Source of the DNA: Pigoraptor vietnamica
Lineage: Eukaryota > Opisthokonta > Filasterea
DNA length: 23,007 bases
Assembly: GCA_943704525.1 (NCBI GenBank)
Contig: CALSCQ010001449.1
Coordinates: 1 to 23,007, forward strand
Direction: 5' to 3'
Part shown: positions 1 through 9,723 of the stretch, piece by piece
Layout of the letters: the number at the start of each line of letters is the position of its first letter
How positions within the stretch are numbered: the first letter of the stretch is position 1
The notes under the pieces: model-generated
Told to the model about the DNA's origin: nothing
What the model saw: only the letters and a program-made list of their open reading frames with translations
The model's database searches: none
Program-made: the position numbers and the translations under genes

Positions 1-100
1 GGGGGGTGCGTGCGTGTATGTGTGACTGCTGCAAGTGTGAGTGCACGACGAGACCAGCAGGGTACGCAGCAAATTTCAGTACGAACAGAGGGATACGCAC

Positions 101-786
101 CGCTCGGATCCTTCCGCTCAGAGTCGCTGATCGAGCCCCTAAAGAGAGCGATAGCAATCCATGAGACCTCTTCTTGCCGCGTACACATGCGTAAACCACA
201 CAGAAGCTGCAAAACCACACAAAAGCTTCACGTGCACACACGCACGCACAAGGGTATGGGAACAAAGACAGACGCGCAGCCTACGAGCGCACGCACCTGT
301 CTCTTGACTTTGATTTGAGCGTGTGGCGACGCGCAACCTTTTTCGACTTCTTCTTCTTCTTTCCCTTTCCCCCGAGCGCATGGCCCACATCGTCGTCGGT
401 GTCCGGCTCCGTCTCCGCCGCCCTCTCGGCCTCGCGGTCTCTTCGTTTGGCGGCTGAGTAGAGGTCAGGGTTTCGCATAAATGTCAGGAAGATGGGAACA
501 AGAAGGGCGCCCCACGTCAAACAGCCAAACGCATCATGAAAATGCTTGTCATGGGGGTGCGCGCGCACACACACGCACGCACACGCGCGCGCGCACACGC
601 ACACAAAACACAGTGAGCTGGACAGACACGCACCGATGGACTTTTCGTAGATGTCCTCAGTGCTGCCCGTGTCAAACAGCTTGTAATACTCCTCCATCTT
701 GTTGTTCATCTGTGGCGAAATGAAAGCGGACGTGAGTACGAGTGCGCACGTGTCTTGCATCCCGTACGACGTACCCAACGCACACT

Positions 787-831
<45 letters not shown>

Positions 832-1476
832 TGAGTACGCACGTGACAATGTACACATTCATGAAGCTCCCGCGCCCCTCTTGGGCTATAGACGATGACC
901 CACCAGCAGCTTTGACACAAGGCGCTCCCAGTTGAGCACACGGCGGCTTTGGCGATATCGCTCAACTTCCGAATTGGCCTGTTCCAGCTTGCGAAGCGCA
1001 ATGTCCAACTTGCGATCGCGACTGCGCGGACGCGCGCACACGCGGCGCACACGTGAGACAGGCAACGCAATAAAAAGACGAACAAATCACACATATATCG
1101 ATGTTCTAGCTTCACGAGCGTTCAGTGGTTGGCAGCGGGAAGCCATTCTAGGCTGTCACTAGCTTCAGATACCCTGTGCAGTCTGCTTACACAAGCACAC
1201 CACACACGTAATCCCACACACACACACAGACAAAAGCGTCGCACGAAGCACAAACAACAACGACGAAGTTTCGCCCACATTTCAATCTCCTCCTGGGCCT
1301 GCTGGAACATGGCCGTCTGCTTGTCCCACGGCAGCGAATAAAGTTTCACGAGGCGCACAAGTTCCATAAGTGGCTCGTGCAGCTCGGCATCGCTGCAAGA
1401 ATAGGCACACGCGGAGCGCACTTGTCAATTAAGGGCAAGTACGCAGTGCGCACAGGTAAACAGCCCATATATGTAC

Positions 1477-1557
<81 letters not shown>

Positions 1558-2469
1558 ACACACACACACGCACTCACACAAACACACACACACACGCACT
1601 CACACTGAAATGCAGTGTGAGCTCAATGCGTGTCATGTGACGAGGGCAATGCACACACGCCCGCAAAACACTTCGCCGACAAACACTCCCAAACGCACCT
1701 GCGGAACATCTTGGAGCATATGAGCGTGAGGTGGACGAGCACGTTCGGCGGGAGGTTGTAGCCGAGCAGCTTGTCCTTCCACTCGAACAGCTCGCGAATG
1801 ATCGTGTCTAGCTGCGCCATGCGATTCGACACCTGGTCGCACAGGTGCAGGAACGCCTTCGGGCTGTTCTCCGCCTCCTTCTGCAAAAAGTCGGGGTTCA
1901 GCTGCAGCTCTGGGAACGACTTGACCTCGGGCTCCAGCATGTTGATCGACGACTGGTCAAAGGCGCTCGACATCTCGATCGTGCCTGCATTGCGTTACAG
2001 TCGCGCGCATGCGTCAGATTAGGGCCGATGTGGTACGATGCAAAGTGCACAAATACACCCGGCACATAGTGTGTTGTGCGTTACTGCGTCCTCATGCACA
2101 TTGAAGCGACATGCGCAAGCAAACGTCCCACAAATCACGACTGAATGACATTTTGCACACATGAGTACGCTGCACATAGTGTTGTGCGTGGACGAAGTGC
2201 ACGTGTTGTGCGTAACTGCGTCCTCTTGCACATCGGCGATACGCGCAAGCAAGTGTGCGACAAAACACGACGATTGACACTGCAACACATGCATACGCCG
2301 CACACTTCCTCTCGAAAGCGCCGGCGCGTGCGAATGTCCCCATGTTGCTGTGGCTGCGATTGCATCTCAACTCACCAGAAATGAGTGCCGCCGAAATGTC
2401 CGCTGTCTCATCGTCCAGTCCTTCAAAGCCGCCATCGTCCATGGCGTCAAATCCCCTCCGGCGCGCCAT
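101..2469 (-). CDS. Unrecognised acidic/coiled-coil protein, 3'-partial (runs off left edge)
   Basis: Seven exons join in phase on the minus strand: 2376-2469, 1699-1984, 1279-1392, 904-1021, 634-709, 297-453 and 101-138. A further intron with donor GTGCGT begins at position 100, so the 3' end lies outside the window. About 294 residues are visible. The start MARRRGFDAMDD is the first ATG, followed by an acidic stretch. A helical middle follows, with motifs such as LCDQVSNRMAQLDTIIRELF and NLPPNVLVHLTLICSKMF, then a coiled coil (KLDIALRKLEQANSEVERYR). After it come an acidic segment and a lysine run (GKGKKKKKSKK) that could be a nuclear signal or a disordered tail. I do not recognise the family. 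It could be a scaffold or cytoskeletal protein, but that is only a guess. Introns 3 and 5 were set by reading phase; the exon models are inferred, and small changes are possible. Confidence 0.7.
789..830. repeat. (TG)n microsatellite in intron 4 of the first gene
   Basis: About 21 uninterrupted TG units on the plus strand lie in the intron between exons 904-1021 and 634-709. On the gene's sense strand this reads (CA)n. Confidence 0.95.
1479..1569. repeat. (CA)n microsatellite in intron 2 of the first gene
   Basis: A long AC run with one CCC interruption near 1555 lies in the intron between exons 1699-1984 and 1279-1392. Further short CA tracts follow up to about 1600. On the gene's sense strand it is (TG)n. 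Confidence 0.95.
2064..2312. repeat. Two-copy imperfect tandem duplication, period about 132 bp, in intron 1
   Basis: The blocks starting at 2071 and 2203 both carry GTGTTGTGCGT, then ACTGCGTCCTC, then TGCACAT, CGCAAGCAA and a CACGACTGA/CACGACGAT stretch in the same order. The second copy is somewhat shorter. The whole duplication lies inside the first intron of the leftmost gene, so it does not touch coding sequence. Confidence 0.8.
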
Positions 2470-3091
2470 CTTCGCTCAAGGCGGCCCTCCGCGGAGGCAC
2501 CCGCAACGAACTCCCACAGCAGCCACAGCCAACAGCAGCCGACGTGTCCAACGAGCGGGAAATCGCAACACTAAAACCGCGGCCCCTAGTGCGGCATGCA
2601 GCAACGGGGACTCGCGCGCTACGCAGAGTAAGTCTCAACTCTCCTCTTGTGCCCACACAACCTCCGACAACGGAATGAAACACAAAAAGACTGCCCAAGT
2701 ATGCTCAAAGCGAGGCCTCCGTTCGCTCGTCATCCGATTTCAGGTGGCCGAGTGGAGCGCGGGTCTAATTGAGACGGACACCGAAATAAGAGAAAAATAC
2801 GACGGACTATCAAATCAAGAACCACCCCAAATTCCTTAGCGACCGAGCGATGTGCAGTCGTCATGATGACGTCAATTCAAATTAACACAGGCCGAAAAAA
2901 ACAAAAACGAACCGCTCCAGCTTGCCGCTCTCGCAAATTCTGGTTGACTTGTGTTGCGTTGACGACGGCAGACGTTCACTGGCAGGGGGCTACGAACAGC
3001 ATGGCAGTGTCACATGGAGACCCCGTGTGTGAGCACAGCTCTGGCTCTGAAAAAAAAAGTGTTTGCCAGATGATTTCATTGGAGTCCACAC
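2470..3091. other. Intergenic spacer, upstream region of the leftmost gene
   Basis: This spacer lies between the start of the leftmost gene and the stop of the RasGEF gene, both on the minus strand. It should hold the promoter of the former and the 3' processing region of the latter. A perfect TGACGTCA palindrome (CRE/bZIP-type site) is at 2867-2874. The open frames here do not look like protein genes, and I see no clear TATA box. Confidence 0.5.
2867..2874. promoter_or_regulatory. CRE-like palindrome TGACGTCA
   Basis: The 8-bp palindrome bound by CREB/ATF-type bZIP factors in other eukaryotes lies about 400 bp upstream of the ATG of the leftmost gene. A single 8-mer can arise by chance. Confidence 0.3.
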
Positions 3092-4016
3092 TCAGGGCTC
3101 CAGTTTCCGCGAGTTCTGGTTCAAGATCATGGCGTTATGGACGCGCGGGTGCAGCAAAAACTGCTGCAGCTTAATGTCCGGTACAAGGCCCGAGCCCGCG
3201 CGGGCGTATGCGACCGTGCTGATCGCCTCGATTTCTCGCACGACCGACGCCAGCATGCGATACTTCTCAAAGTTAACCAGCCCATCGCCGACATAGCCCT
3301 TGTTGCCGTCGTGAATGAAGAGGAGGTCCTTGAGGTTGATCGCTGAAGGGAGAAAAGCGAAGGGAGAATGGGTCACGCAATGGTATATGCCAAAAACAAA
3401 CGAAGCAGTGTGACGGAAGGGAAGTGTGACTGCTCAAACGGACAGCTCAAGCCGCTCGAGAGAGACCGGCACTCACGCAGCAGCGGGACCATTGGCGGCT
3501 GTGTTTGGAGGAGGCGCTCGCGGTAGACCTTCATGTTGTACGATGGGTCCATGAGCGACTCGAGCTCGCCCAGCATCGCCATGGCCTTTGGGTTGACGCC
3601 CTGCGCGGACAGAACATGGCATGGGGCACGCGCACGTTTAGTGCTATGGGCGACACAAGGCAGACGCCGTAACAAGCGAAGAAGAAATTACTGCGCCACC
3701 TCCCCCCCCAACACACACACACACACAGAGGCGCACACGCTCACACACTTGCGCGCACGCGCACGACAAGACTCCGTTATACCGACCTCCCACGATTTCT
3801 TGAGCCGCCGCACAGGCGATAGGTTGAGACCACCGACGATGGAAAATACCGCAAAGAAATTGTTGAGCTCGACGAGATGCTGCGCAGTGGGGAGACAGAG
3901 ATTGTTAACAAAGACGAAGAGCTTAAATCACAAACAGTTGATCGAAGAGACAGAGAAGAGGCATATGTACTCATCGCACGGCTCGCAAAAGCGCACACAA
4001 ATATACTCACGCACAT

Positions 4017-4078
<62 letters not shown>

Positions 4079-7000
4079 CACGCATGCAACACACCTTGCC
4101 CGTCTTGATAAAACGCTTAATGACCTTGGCGCGCTCTTTCACTTCCGAGCGCGTGCAAATCTCCGTCGCAATCCAATGGCTCTCCTACAACCGACGCATC
4201 GCACAAAAAAGCGACGAGGATCAAAACGAGATCAAATTGCGCAACACACGAGGACGCGCACACGCACCTTGTTGAAGCGCGAAATGAGGCGGTTGAGATT
4301 GGGGCAGTAGTCGACGACCTTCTCGCCCGCAAACAGGTGGTGCAGGAACTCAACGGGATGGACGTTCCTGCATGCACGCGGGACATCAGGGTCACGTGGG
4401 AGGTCGAAAAGGACACAGAGAGAAATGAGCGTAAAAACGCGTCGCCGAGCACACAAAACACACAACCCAGTCATTAAAAATCAGACAACACACACAATCT
4501 AATATGAAATTCACAACGCATATCGAGAGGAGAAAGAGCGGAATAGTACCGTACATGACTTTGAGTAAAGGCCGCGGCGCACCTGAACAGCTGGTGGTCG
4601 CATATCGTCATCTGCTCCGCGAGGAACTTTGGGTTCATCGCGAGAATGTCGACGACGAGTTCGGCCTTCGTGAAGCTGACGCTCTCCGTGCGCTGCGTCC
4701 GCTCACGTGACAGGTTCGACTTGTCCACGGGCAGCAGTTGGAGGTCCGCGCACTCGCACTTCTCGAGCTGCGTGCACAACGACAGGAGGTCAGTTACGAT
4801 AACTATGGCGAGACTCTCACAACAACGCAACGACCTAAAGTCAAAGCTGAATGACCACCAGCAAGCCCACACATTACACGCACACACACACACAGGTCGT
4901 CGTCTCAAATCAAGACATCACAGCACCCGCACGCACCATTGCCTTGAGAGCGATGCTCAGCTCGGTTGCGCGCGCAGCGAATCCGTCGGTGGAGAGGACC
5001 TCGCAGAAATCCATGAGGTCGTCGAGGAGGTGCTTGTTCTCGTAAAAGTCGAAGAAGTAATCCTCCACCCACCGCAGCACAAAGCCGATAACCCTGGAGC
5101 AAGACGCGCGCGTTGCGTGAGAATAGCGACAGGCGAGCTACAAATCTGTGTTATAGTTTTCCTCTCGCACTCCCACTCTCATCCCTATCAACAACACACT
5201 AGGCAACTGCTCATGCCCACACTCTCACACAGACCATGGCCCCAACATGCGAAGTACGTGTAAGCCGATCGCTTGCCCAGACCCACTTTTGTTGGATGAT
5301 GCCCTTCCACTTGTTGAAGTAGTCGACCTCCTCTTGCGTGGGGCTGTCGGACAGCTTCAGGCGATACGTGGGAAGCACAAACAAAGGAGGCGGAGTGAAG
5401 GACAATGGAAGAGCCGACATTGGCAGTTCTTACGCACACACAATATACAATATACACACACGTAGTCACAGACACCCACACCCACCCACCCACACACACA
5501 CACACAACCCAACGCAAAAGGGTCTCGGATATCTTCCAACAAGCTTCTCGAACAGCTGCGCTGGGTGCAGAAACGCCCTGTACGTGAGGAGCAACGTGCT
5601 GACGTAATCTTTGTCTGCGAGGGACGGAAAAGAGATACATCAGCAGCACGACATCAACCGGCGAGCACTGGTGACAAGGCGAAAGCAAAAACCACCTCTG
5701 CCATCCATGGGCCACAACAACAGTCACGAGCCAATTGCAGGCGCTGCAATCTGCTGAACAGGGCCCACAGAACACAACGCACCCGTGTTGTGGTCGTCCG
5801 CCACTCGCTCAATCAGCTTGTCTAATGTGCCGGAGACAACCTCCACCCTACGCGCACCGATGGTTCGATGAGCACAGTCAACCCTCGCGAGCACACGATT
5901 GCAAAGCATTCAATCGCAGCAGGGAGTGAGTGCGTATAAAGTGCATGTTGTGCGTCCTTTCTTTTTTTCTTGCATGCGTGTGCGTGTGCGTGCCGGCGCG
6001 CGTGGCCCACCTTCCGTCCACCATCTTCATCACGAGGACGTCGCGATTGTCCTCCGTGATCACGAGCACGCGCCCTTCCTGCGCCATCGTGTGCTCCACT
6101 TTGTCTGAAGAGCAAACGACACACAGTGAGCCACGATGCGCATGAGAGACCATGGCAAGGGGGACCCATGCGTCGGAGACAGCACGGTGTAACAACTACG
6201 TGCTCAAGGGGCAGCCGCTACGCAACGCACCGTCCTTCTTGTGACAACCGCACTCGTCCACGCCGTACACGCAAAAGGGCACGTCGGGGTCGAGCGGCGA
6301 CCCGTCCGTGAGGCGGAGCTGGTAGTACTTGTCCTCCAGCATGCGCTTGCGGCACACTTTCGAGAGGACTTCACGCACCAACATCGTCTCCGTGACGGGC
6401 ACCATCGTGCTGAGGCCCTCCGGCAACATCACCTTGATTGTTGTCAGGGCACCGCTGGAGCTCTTCACAGAGCCCGTGGGTGACTTGGAGCCGCTCGTTG
6501 TGGCGGGGGGTGCGGCGGGTGGCGCAGCGAGCAGTGATTGCTGCGAAGGCGCACATTCGCGAGACTTAGAAAGGAGGATGCGAGCGTGCGTGTGCGCGTG
6601 TGCCAGCAGCTGCAAGCCACATAAGGGAAGGCCAAACGCGAGTGTCGAACGGACCTTTCGAACGGTGGGCGCAAGCGTCGGATCGCGTAACACCGAAGCC
6701 AATCGTCGGCGGTCGCGAGGCTCTCTGCGAGTTGTGCACCGTAAATTCAATTGCCAAAACACGTGCACACACGCACACACAAACACACACACATGCACAC
6801 ACACGCACACACACACGCACACACGCACGCGCCAACGTCGCATGCACACAAACACACGCGCAAAAACGCAGCACATAATCACGATCCAGCACAACGCGAC
6901 ACCCACGCTCCCCGCACACTGAGCCGCTCCGACTCGGCCGCCTTCTTCCGAAGCGTGTCGAGCTCCGGCAGCGAATCGCTCCGTGTGAGCGACAGCCGTT

Positions 7001-8822
7001 TGGACGGGCGCGGCGCGGGCGGCGAGGACGTCAGCCCAAACTCAAACGACAGCTCTTCTTCGAGGCTGCCGATGTACAGGCTCTGCTGCACGGGTTCGAC
7101 GGGCGCCGTCGCTGGCGATCCAGCGTCCTTCGAACTCTTTCGCGCGGCCGGGGGGCTTTGCGGGCTCTGCTGCGTGCCCTCGTCGTTCTCGTCCAACACA
7201 AGGTTCTCGTCGGCGCTCTTGCTGCGGAACATCTGCTTGAGGCCAAACACCGACGTGCGCCGCTTCTTGCGCTCGTTGAATGAACGCGAGGCCGCGTCAC
7301 CCGCCAAGTTCTCGCGCGAACCGCTGAGCGAGGGATCGCTGCCTTCGCGAAGAAGCTTGCCGCCCGCAAGTCCGGCGGGGATGTTCAGCATGCCACTCCC
7401 TGTTGTGTGCGCGCACACGAGTGAGCGAGAGAGCAGCAAATCTGCGCGCACGCGTGCTTAAACGGCGACACAAGACGTAGGCGCGGGACCCCCAGGCTTT
7501 CTTTGAAAGATGTACCACGCGACGCCTCCTCACCGCTCCTTGTCAGCTCGAATGGCTCCTTCGATCGCGACGCCTTGAGTCCCTTCTTCGCATTCTGATA
7601 AAAATGCATTGGATTTCCATAGTCAGAAGTAAGCACATACACACACACGCTCACGCTCACGCACGCTTGCACGTACACACACATACACACAAATACATAC
7701 CCATTGTTTCACGTACGCACACATAAACATGCGCACTAGAAAGGAGGGCGCCTTCACACCAAGCACAGCAGCGCGCGCGCGTGCGCAGTGTCTCACCTTG
7801 AGCACTTTCCGGAGGCCCTTGTCCTCCACAGTCGACAGAATGTCCTTCGTCGAAATCCCCGCCGTCTTCTTCCTGCTCGCGATTTGCGCGTAGTTGCACA
7901 CGGCCGTGAAGACCTCCATGCAGACGTACTCGACAGCCGCGCACAGAAACACCGTCACGCCTTCGTCCATGAACGACCGCAAGCACCCGTGCACCGCCTG
8001 CGCGTCGATCGATAGATCGCAGCCCTTCCACCTGTGCGTGCATGCGCGCGTTGCGCAGGGCAATGGTAAGACGTGTTCTGGAAAAAATGCGTCCACGTGC
8101 GCCAAAAAGACTGACCGACAGGGTGACGCAACGGGGAAAGCATTCAAACGTGCAACATAAGACATATAACCAGTTTCCACTCAACACACTGCGCCACACG
8201 ACACCGCAACACAGTGCATGCACACCAGCAGTCTCCACGCGCCCGCACCTCTTCTCGGGCGTGTCACCCTTCGCGAATTCGTCGGCCGTTCGCGACGCGG
8301 CGATTGTCATGTTCTTCGCGAGGTTGTCGTCCACGGTGGCGTTGATGGCGTGCACGATGTCCTCGCGGCTCACCATGCGATTCGACGAGGAGCCCAGTCG
8401 TTGCCGCGCACGCGACGCGATAATGCCCGTGAGCTGGCTGAGGCTCTCGTGCAGAAACGCAACTGCAGACGAAGGAGTCTCACGCGTCAAAACAGACGTT
8501 CACACACGCGCGTCATACACGCACACGCACACACACGCGCACGCTCAATGCGTTAACACTCCCAGTCACAGATACACGCACGTGTTACGTAGTATACGAA
8601 ACGTGAGACAGAAAATGCCGAAAGGGTTGATTCTCTCTTCCACTGACATTTAGCAACGAAGTCTCCACGCGGGCAAATGCGGGCGGCGCAGCCCCACTTA
8701 CCACTCTCATCCTCCAGCGGTATGTCGCAGTCAAAGTTTTTGTACAGCTTGCAGACGGCCTCGTCGAATGCAACGGCAAGACCGAGAGCGCTCAGCTCGG
8801 TCGAGGGACCGCCGCGTGACAT
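3092..8822 (-). CDS. SOS-like Ras guanine nucleotide exchange factor: tandem histone fold, Ras-binding-like domain, REM, CDC25
   Basis: Seventeen exons give 914 residues: 8702-8822, 8249-8462, 7797-8031, 7534-7594, 6918-7399, 6231-6540, 6011-6104, 5783-5847, 5533-5614, 5287-5367, 4937-5093, 4583-4767, 4268-4367, 4095-4184, 3787-3879, 3477-3600 and 3092-3342. Residues about 18-190 form two histone folds like those of animal SOS; VTVFLCAAVEYVCMEVFTAV matches the SOS segment around VAVLEYISADIL. Residues 195-395 are a Ser/Pro-rich, probably disordered linker. About 402-475 look like a ubiquitin-like Ras-binding domain (TTIKVMLPEG). REM spans about 506-640 (SGTLDKLIERV, LLLTYRAFLHPAQLFEKL, RWVEDYFFDFYENKHLL). 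The CDC25 catalytic domain spans about 665-914 (LAEQMTICDHQLFR, ELNNFFAVFSIVGGLN, LKDLLFIHDGN, NFEKYRMLASVVREI). It should load GTP on a Ras-family GTPase at membranes. The DH-PH module of SOS is absent. Intron 9 may be AT-AC. The start is the first ATG. Confidence 0.9.
4020..4075. repeat. (CA)n microsatellite in intron 14 of the RasGEF gene
   Basis: An uninterrupted AC run begins about 20 nt downstream of the exon 4095-4184 donor (GTGTGT on the sense strand). On the sense strand the intron therefore opens into a (TG)n tract. Confidence 0.95.
6765..6835. repeat. Compound (CA)n/(CACG) microsatellite in intron 5 of the RasGEF gene
   Basis: Interrupted CA and CACG units lie between exons 6918-7399 and 6231-6540. 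Similar shorter tracts occur at 3712-3726, 5448-5510 and 7635-7700 in other introns of the same gene. Confidence 0.85.
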
Positions 8823-9723
8823 TGTCACTCCAAGGGGGTGGCGATGCCCCTACGCGTTGCGCGGGCACACCCCACCAGCGCCGGTACCTCCCCCCAGTGG
8901 GGGTATTCGCACGACGCGCACCGATGCACAAAGGGACGTTGAGATCGCGACAATGCGCACAGAGGAGAGCGGTGCGGACCGCTGCGCCGAGGGTTAGGTG
9001 GCTACGGCCAGCGCGACAGCCACATGCGATTTACGCCGGTGCAAGTTTTCAGGCAATGACACCTCCGACGTGTGTGCGGACAACAAACAGACGCGGCGAC
9101 TCCGCAGCCGTAGAGACGACACACTGCACTTTTCTGCGCCACTGTGGGGCTGAATGAGCACAAGCAAAAAGATGCGCATCTCGCCTCTTTTCGGCGGCTG
9201 TTTACTTGTACCAGCGGACAAAGGGCTTTTATTGGGGTGACTCGGCTCGTGGTTTTATTTGGAGTGTCCGGCATATTTTTGGTACAATTTGGTCGTTTTT
9301 TAATGTACTTGCGTCGAGGGACTTGGTGTTGTCACGGACTGTCCGCCCTGTTATTTACAAAACGCGACGAAATTTTGGGCAGATTTGGGGGTCCGTTTCA
9401 ATTCGTGTGGCCGGCCAGACTTTTTTCTTGGGAAAACAAGCCGCTCTCGCCGAGCGCAAAGAAGTGAGGCACATTCACTCGTCGTCGCGGCATCTCTCGT
9501 TTCTTATTGTGTGTGCGGCGGTGTGGCGCGCACGTTTGTGTCCGGCGCGCGGCGTTGCGTGCAGAGCCTTCCACAGTCCTCTCTCCTCCTTCGTCGTCTC
9601 GAAGTGTCTTGAGCGACTGCGTGTGCTGTGATATTTCCGCCGAGCCGTAAGGGACACCGCAAACGCACTCGCTCTTGGCAGACTTGGCCGTTGCCCCTGC
9701 GTGGGGACAGGCACCGGCATGAG
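8823..9723. promoter_or_regulatory. Divergent intergenic region between the RasGEF and pseudokinase-HECT genes
   Basis: About 900 bp separate the two start codons, which face away from each other, so both promoters and 5' UTRs must lie here. A short C5-AGT-G5 hairpin is at 8891-8903. The part at about 9220-9460 is clearly richer in T (many TTTT runs) and free of CA repeats, unlike the rest of the window. I see no convincing TATA box. A 141-codon frame at 9206-9631 resembles nothing I know and is probably not a gene. Confidence 0.5.

Noticed and set aside
281-862. Open frame with a membrane-like LLVPIFLTFM segment
   Set aside because: That segment lies in the intron between exons 634-709 and 297-453. 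The acceptor after CTCTACTCAG keeps phase, and the segment is its pyrimidine-rich lead-in.
1377-1640. His-Thr repeat open frame
   Set aside because: It is a translated (CA)n microsatellite, as are similar His-Thr and Cys-Val frames elsewhere.
2255-2839. 194-codon plus-strand open frame
   Set aside because: It runs antisense across the first exon and promoter of the leftmost gene, is low in complexity and shows no family motif.
9206-9631. 141-codon plus-strand frame in the T-rich spacer
   Set aside because: It has no ATG start at its head and no recognisable domain, and it ends just before the pseudokinase-HECT gene. It is more likely promoter or 5' UTR.
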